The notes beneath the pieces are model-generated. The model was given only the letters and a program-made list of their open reading frames with translations, was not told where the DNA came from and did no database searches. Made by a program: the position numbers and the translations under genes. This document shows, in pieces, positions 30,901-33,278 of a stretch of 33,278 nt of DNA. Positions within the stretch are counted from its first letter, which is position 1. Every line of letters begins with the position of its first letter. The stretch comes from Sedimentisphaerales bacterium. Lineage in GTDB: Bacteria; Planctomycetota; Phycisphaerae; Sedimentisphaerales; SM23-30. The DNA lies in assembly GCA_016930855.1 (NCBI GenBank), contig JAFGFX010000086.1, forward strand, positions 1-33,278. Reading direction: 5' to 3'.

Positions 30901-32134
30901 GGCCGCCCTCCATTGTGCTTTCGTCCGAAGGATGCGCTAACGGCAACCAGATCACAAAGGTGGTTCCTTCGCCCTTCGCGGACTCAAAACGAATTTTCCC
31001 CCCGTGTTTGTCCACGATGATCGACTGGCAGATGCTCAAGCCCTGGCCGCTGCCCTTGCCGACCTGCTTGGTGGTGAAGAAGGGATTGAAAATCTTGTCC
31101 TGGATTTCCCGGGGGATCCCGCCGCCGGTGTCCGCCACGTGGATTTCCACGCCGTCGTCGACCGTGCGGGTCCGGACGGTGATCGTGCCCTTGGTGCCGC
31201 CATCCTCGCCGACGACGTCGGTGATGGCATCCACGGCGTTGAGGATCAGGTTCAAAACCACCTGGTTGAATTCCGCCCCCAGGGCGGGGACCAGCGGCAG
31301 GTCGGGATCGAAATCCGTCTCGACGTTCGCCACGTACTTCCAGCGGTTCGTGGCCACGGTGATGGTGCTCTGCACGGCTTGGTTGATGTCCAGGGCGGTC
31401 TTCTGCGTGACGCCTGGGTGGGCGAACTCCTTCATGGCCCGCACGATGGTGCTGATGTGCTCGACCCCCTCGATGGATTGCTGGATCGCCTGGGGGATCT
31501 CGGTCGTCAGGTAGTCCAGGTCCACTTCCTGGACCATCCGGGTCCACTCGGCGGCCCGCTCGGCGCCGCCGGCGACGCTCTTGAGCTGCTCCATGATGTC
31601 GGCGCCGGTTTTCAGCAGCTTGCTCAGATCCGCGAATCCCTCCTGCATGAAGCGGATATTGTCGCCCACGTATTGAATGGGGGTGTTGATTTCGTGGGCG
31701 ATGCCGGAGGCCAACTGCCCGATGGATTCCAGTTTTTGGGCCTGGGTCAGTTCCCGCTGCAGGGTGATGATCCGCTGGCCGACCCGCAGCCTCGCCAGCA
31801 GTTCCTCCTTTTCGAAGGGCTTGATGACATAATCGTTGGCCCCGGCCTGCAGGGCGGTGGTGATGTTTTCCGTCCCCTCGCGGGCGGTCAGAAGAATGAT
31901 ATAGAAGATCCCGGCCTTCTGCTCCTGGCGGAGCCGACTGCAGATCTCCACCCCATCCATTTTCGGCATTATCCAGTCGAGAATCACCAGGCGGATATCC
32001 GGTTCCGACTGGAGATACTCCCAGGCCTGGGCGCCGTCCTCGGCGGTCACGACACTATAGCCGTTTTTCTCCAAGGTGACTTGCAGCAACTTGCGCGTCA
32101 CCAGATGATCATCCGCCACCAGTACCTTTTGCAT
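30866..32134 (-). CDS. Receiver-histidine kinase hybrid (REC-HisKA-HATPase)
   Basis: This 422-residue soluble protein has no membrane segment. The receiver (1-120) has VADDH, phospho-acceptor Asp53 in ILDWIMPKMDG, LLTAREG and Lys in YVIKPFEKEEL. After a helix (RIITLQRELTQAQKLES) comes the HisKA phosphorylation site GIAHEINTPIQYV (His147). The dimerisation region is unusually long. The ATPase domain has FNQVVLNLILNAVDAI (N box), VADTGGGIP (G1), FNPFFTTKQVGKGSGQGLSI (F and G2 boxes). Input is by phosphorylation of the N-terminal receiver rather than a sensor domain. The start overlaps the upstream Hpt gene by 26 bp and has AGGAG 7 nt before the ATG. Confidence 0.94.
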   Translation of the reverse strand: MQKVLVADDHLVTRKLLQVTLEKNGYSVVTAEDGAQAWEYLQSEPDIRLVILDWIMPKMDGVEICSRLRQEQKAGIFYIILLTAREGTENITTALQAGANDYVIKPFEKEELLARLRVGQRIITLQRELTQAQKLESIGQLASGIAHEINTPIQYVGDNIRFMQEGFADLSKLLKTGADIMEQLKSVAGGAERAAEWTRMVQEVDLDYLTTEIPQAIQQSIEGVEHISTIVRAMKEFAHPGVTQKTALDINQAVQSTITVATNRWKYVANVETDFDPDLPLVPALGAEFNQVVLNLILNAVDAITDVVGEDGGTKGTITVRTRTVDDGVEIHVADTGGGIPREIQDKIFNPFFTTKQVGKGSGQGLSICQSIIVDKHGGKIRFESAKGEGTTFVIWLPLAHPSDESTMEGGHERQEENSLCG

Positions 32135-33278
32135 GTGAACTCTCCTGGCTCCATGAATCCCAAGGATCCGATTTCAAATACGTCCGAAGCTGTTGGAATT
32201 CGCTTTCCACGGTTTGCATCAGTTGTGCCAACCGATCCTGCTGCTGGGCCTTGGCCGCCAGTTCCAGTTCGCGTGCCGCCGCCCGTACCGATTCGGCGCC
32301 CAGATTGGCCGCCGCCCCTTTGATTTTATGCGCCAAGCGAGAGGCGCTGTCCGTCTCGTTGGCCCCCAGCGCCTGGGCCAGGGCGCTGAGATCTTCCATC
32401 GTCGATTCCAGGAACAACTCGGCAATGTCTCTTAAAACATCGATATCTCCATCCAAGGCCCGCAGCGCCTGCCGGGGATCGAAGATAATGTATTCATCGG
32501 TTGCCGTTGACTCCGTCTTCATCTCTGTTTTCGCCTGCGGCTCCGGTGTCGGCTCGGGCGATTCTGCCGCCGGGTCATCCGGCCGGCCGGCGTCCGAGGC
32601 ATCGAGCCTGGCCCAACGCTGCATCACCGGTATCAAGGCATTCTTTAAGAGCGGTTTGGAGATATAATCATCCATGCCGGCGTTGAGGCACTTTTCCCGA
32701 TCCCCCGGCATCGCATGCGCCGTCATGGCGATGATGGGAATATTCGCCTCCCGGGATTTAAAACGGCGAATCCGGGCCGTGGCTTCGTATCCGTCCATTT
32801 CCGGCATCTGGCAATCCATGAAGACCAGATCAAAGGGTTGATCCTGCAGAATATCCACGGCTTGCCTGCCATTGTCGGCCAATTCCACCTGACAGCCCAA
32901 CATGGCGATCATGCGCTTGGCGACGATCTGGTTGACGGGATGGTCCTCCACGATGAGTACCCGGCCGGCAAACCGCGGCTCCTGGGCTTTGGTCGGGACC
33001 GAATCCGACGGTTCCTTCGGAGCCGGGCGGTCGTCGTCGCCCCCGCCGGCGGCGGCGTCTTGCCCGGACAGGATTCGCTTCAGGTCTTCTTCCTTGAGCG
33101 GCTTATACCAGGGTTCCGCCTGATACATCCGGCGCCACGGCTCGGCCTGCTCTCTCTGCCAGGGATACAAAATCGGCACGCAGCGCATGTCCTCCTTCCG
33201 TACGGCCTCCAGAGACCGGCCCAGGGCATCCAGCGATTCCGGCAGTCTCTCCGGGGCGTTGACCAGAACCAGGATCGA
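32109..33278 (-). CDS. C-terminal part of a multi-domain phosphorelay protein (pseudo-receiver, receiver, Hpt); runs off the right edge
   Basis: The frame is open to the window edge, so the N-terminus is missing; 389 residues are visible. The first 70 (SILVLVNAPERLPESLDALG..., CVPILYPW, PWYKPLKEEDLKRIL) look like the second half of a degenerate receiver. After a charged linker comes a full receiver with VLIVEDHPVNQ, phospho-acceptor Asp155 in FMDCQMPEMDGYEAT, MTAHAM and Lys208 in YISKPLLK. A linker rich in Pro/Glu/Thr leads to an Hpt domain with the phospho-His317 in RLAHKIKGAAANLGAE. This is the end of a hybrid sensor kinase of the BarA/ArcB type; its sensor and kinase core, if present, lie upstream outside the window. 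Confidence 0.9.
   Translation of the reverse strand, partial: SILVLVNAPERLPESLDALGRSLEAVRKEDMRCVPILYPWQREQAEPWRRMYQAEPWYKPLKEEDLKRILSGQDAAAGGGDDDRPAPKEPSDSVPTKAQEPRFAGRVLIVEDHPVNQIVAKRMIAMLGCQVELADNGRQAVDILQDQPFDLVFMDCQMPEMDGYEATARIRRFKSREANIPIIAMTAHAMPGDREKCLNAGMDDYISKPLLKNALIPVMQRWARLDASDAGRPDDPAAESPEPTPEPQAKTEMKTESTATDEYIIFDPRQALRALDGDIDVLRDIAELFLESTMEDLSALAQALGANETDSASRLAHKIKGAAANLGAESVRAAARELELAAKAQQQDRLAQLMQTVESEFQQLRTYLKSDPWDSWSQESSHAKGTGGG

Noticed and set aside
1-33278. tRNA, rRNA, CRISPR array, insertion sequence or prophage genes
   Set aside because: No cloverleaf, regularly spaced repeat series, transposase or phage-type gene was recognised by eye on either strand; a dedicated tRNA/ncRNA scan was not possible.

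Overview
The window is high-GC bacterial chromosome with about 25 protein genes, no rRNA or tRNA that I can see, and no transposase or CRISPR array. The mix of genes suggests a planctomycete, most likely Phycisphaerae-like: a secreted PQQ-type beta-propeller protein, a secreted STN/secretin-N-like protein with a glycine-rich tail, a split glycine decarboxylase (gcvPA/gcvPB), HDOD and PilZ signalling proteins, and a large bank of receiver-domain proteins. This placement is an inference from gene content, not from a marker gene.

Left edge (1-3410, minus strand): a truncated dGTPase-like gene, tsaB (tRNA t6A synthesis), bioA (biotin synthesis) and a small two-helix membrane protein. A divergent spacer with a striking AT-rich stretch separates them from the next block.

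3564-13308 (plus strand): a tight, overlapping operon for nonulosonic (sialic-type) acid synthesis and protein glycosylation. It contains a Maf/DUF115 family putative glycosyltransferase, a chimera of a nucleotidyltransferase-like and a decayed radical-SAM/SPASM domain, neuA, a B12-type radical SAM protein, neuB, a GT4-type glycosyltransferase and neuC. NeuC, NeuB and NeuA together give UDP-GlcNAc to ManNAc to Neu5Ac to CMP-Neu5Ac. The Maf protein and the GT would use the product on a surface protein or glycan. This is the best candidate for an undescribed system here.

13399-16492 (plus): an HDOD protein, a long near-perfect hairpin followed by a rho-independent terminator, a PilZ (c-di-GMP) protein, and a membrane-anchored alpha/beta-hydrolase-fold protein without a recognisable catalytic triad.

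16705-19673: minus-strand genes for a secreted glycine-rich protein, a COG0731-type radical SAM protein and a DUF5661-like protein. The last two are linked by a 91-bp imperfect direct repeat that duplicates a promoter plus the first six codons of the radical SAM gene. The promoter sits so close to the ATG that the mRNA should be leaderless. A plus-strand promoter then drives the secreted PQQ-like protein (19674-20969).

21094-25533 (minus): the glycine cleavage operon gcvT-gcvH-gcvPA-gcvPB, with no glycine riboswitch visible. 25761-27740 (plus): a secreted clan GH-A glycoside hydrolase whose TIM barrel appears to be interrupted by a GATase-like domain.

27898-33278 (minus): a two-component cluster in which every gene carries a receiver domain. 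In transcription order these are the tail of a hybrid kinase (REC-Hpt, running off the window), REC-histidine kinase, REC-HDOD, a lone REC, and REC plus a decayed HD domain. The first two gene junctions overlap, which argues for one transcript and a multi-output phosphorelay.
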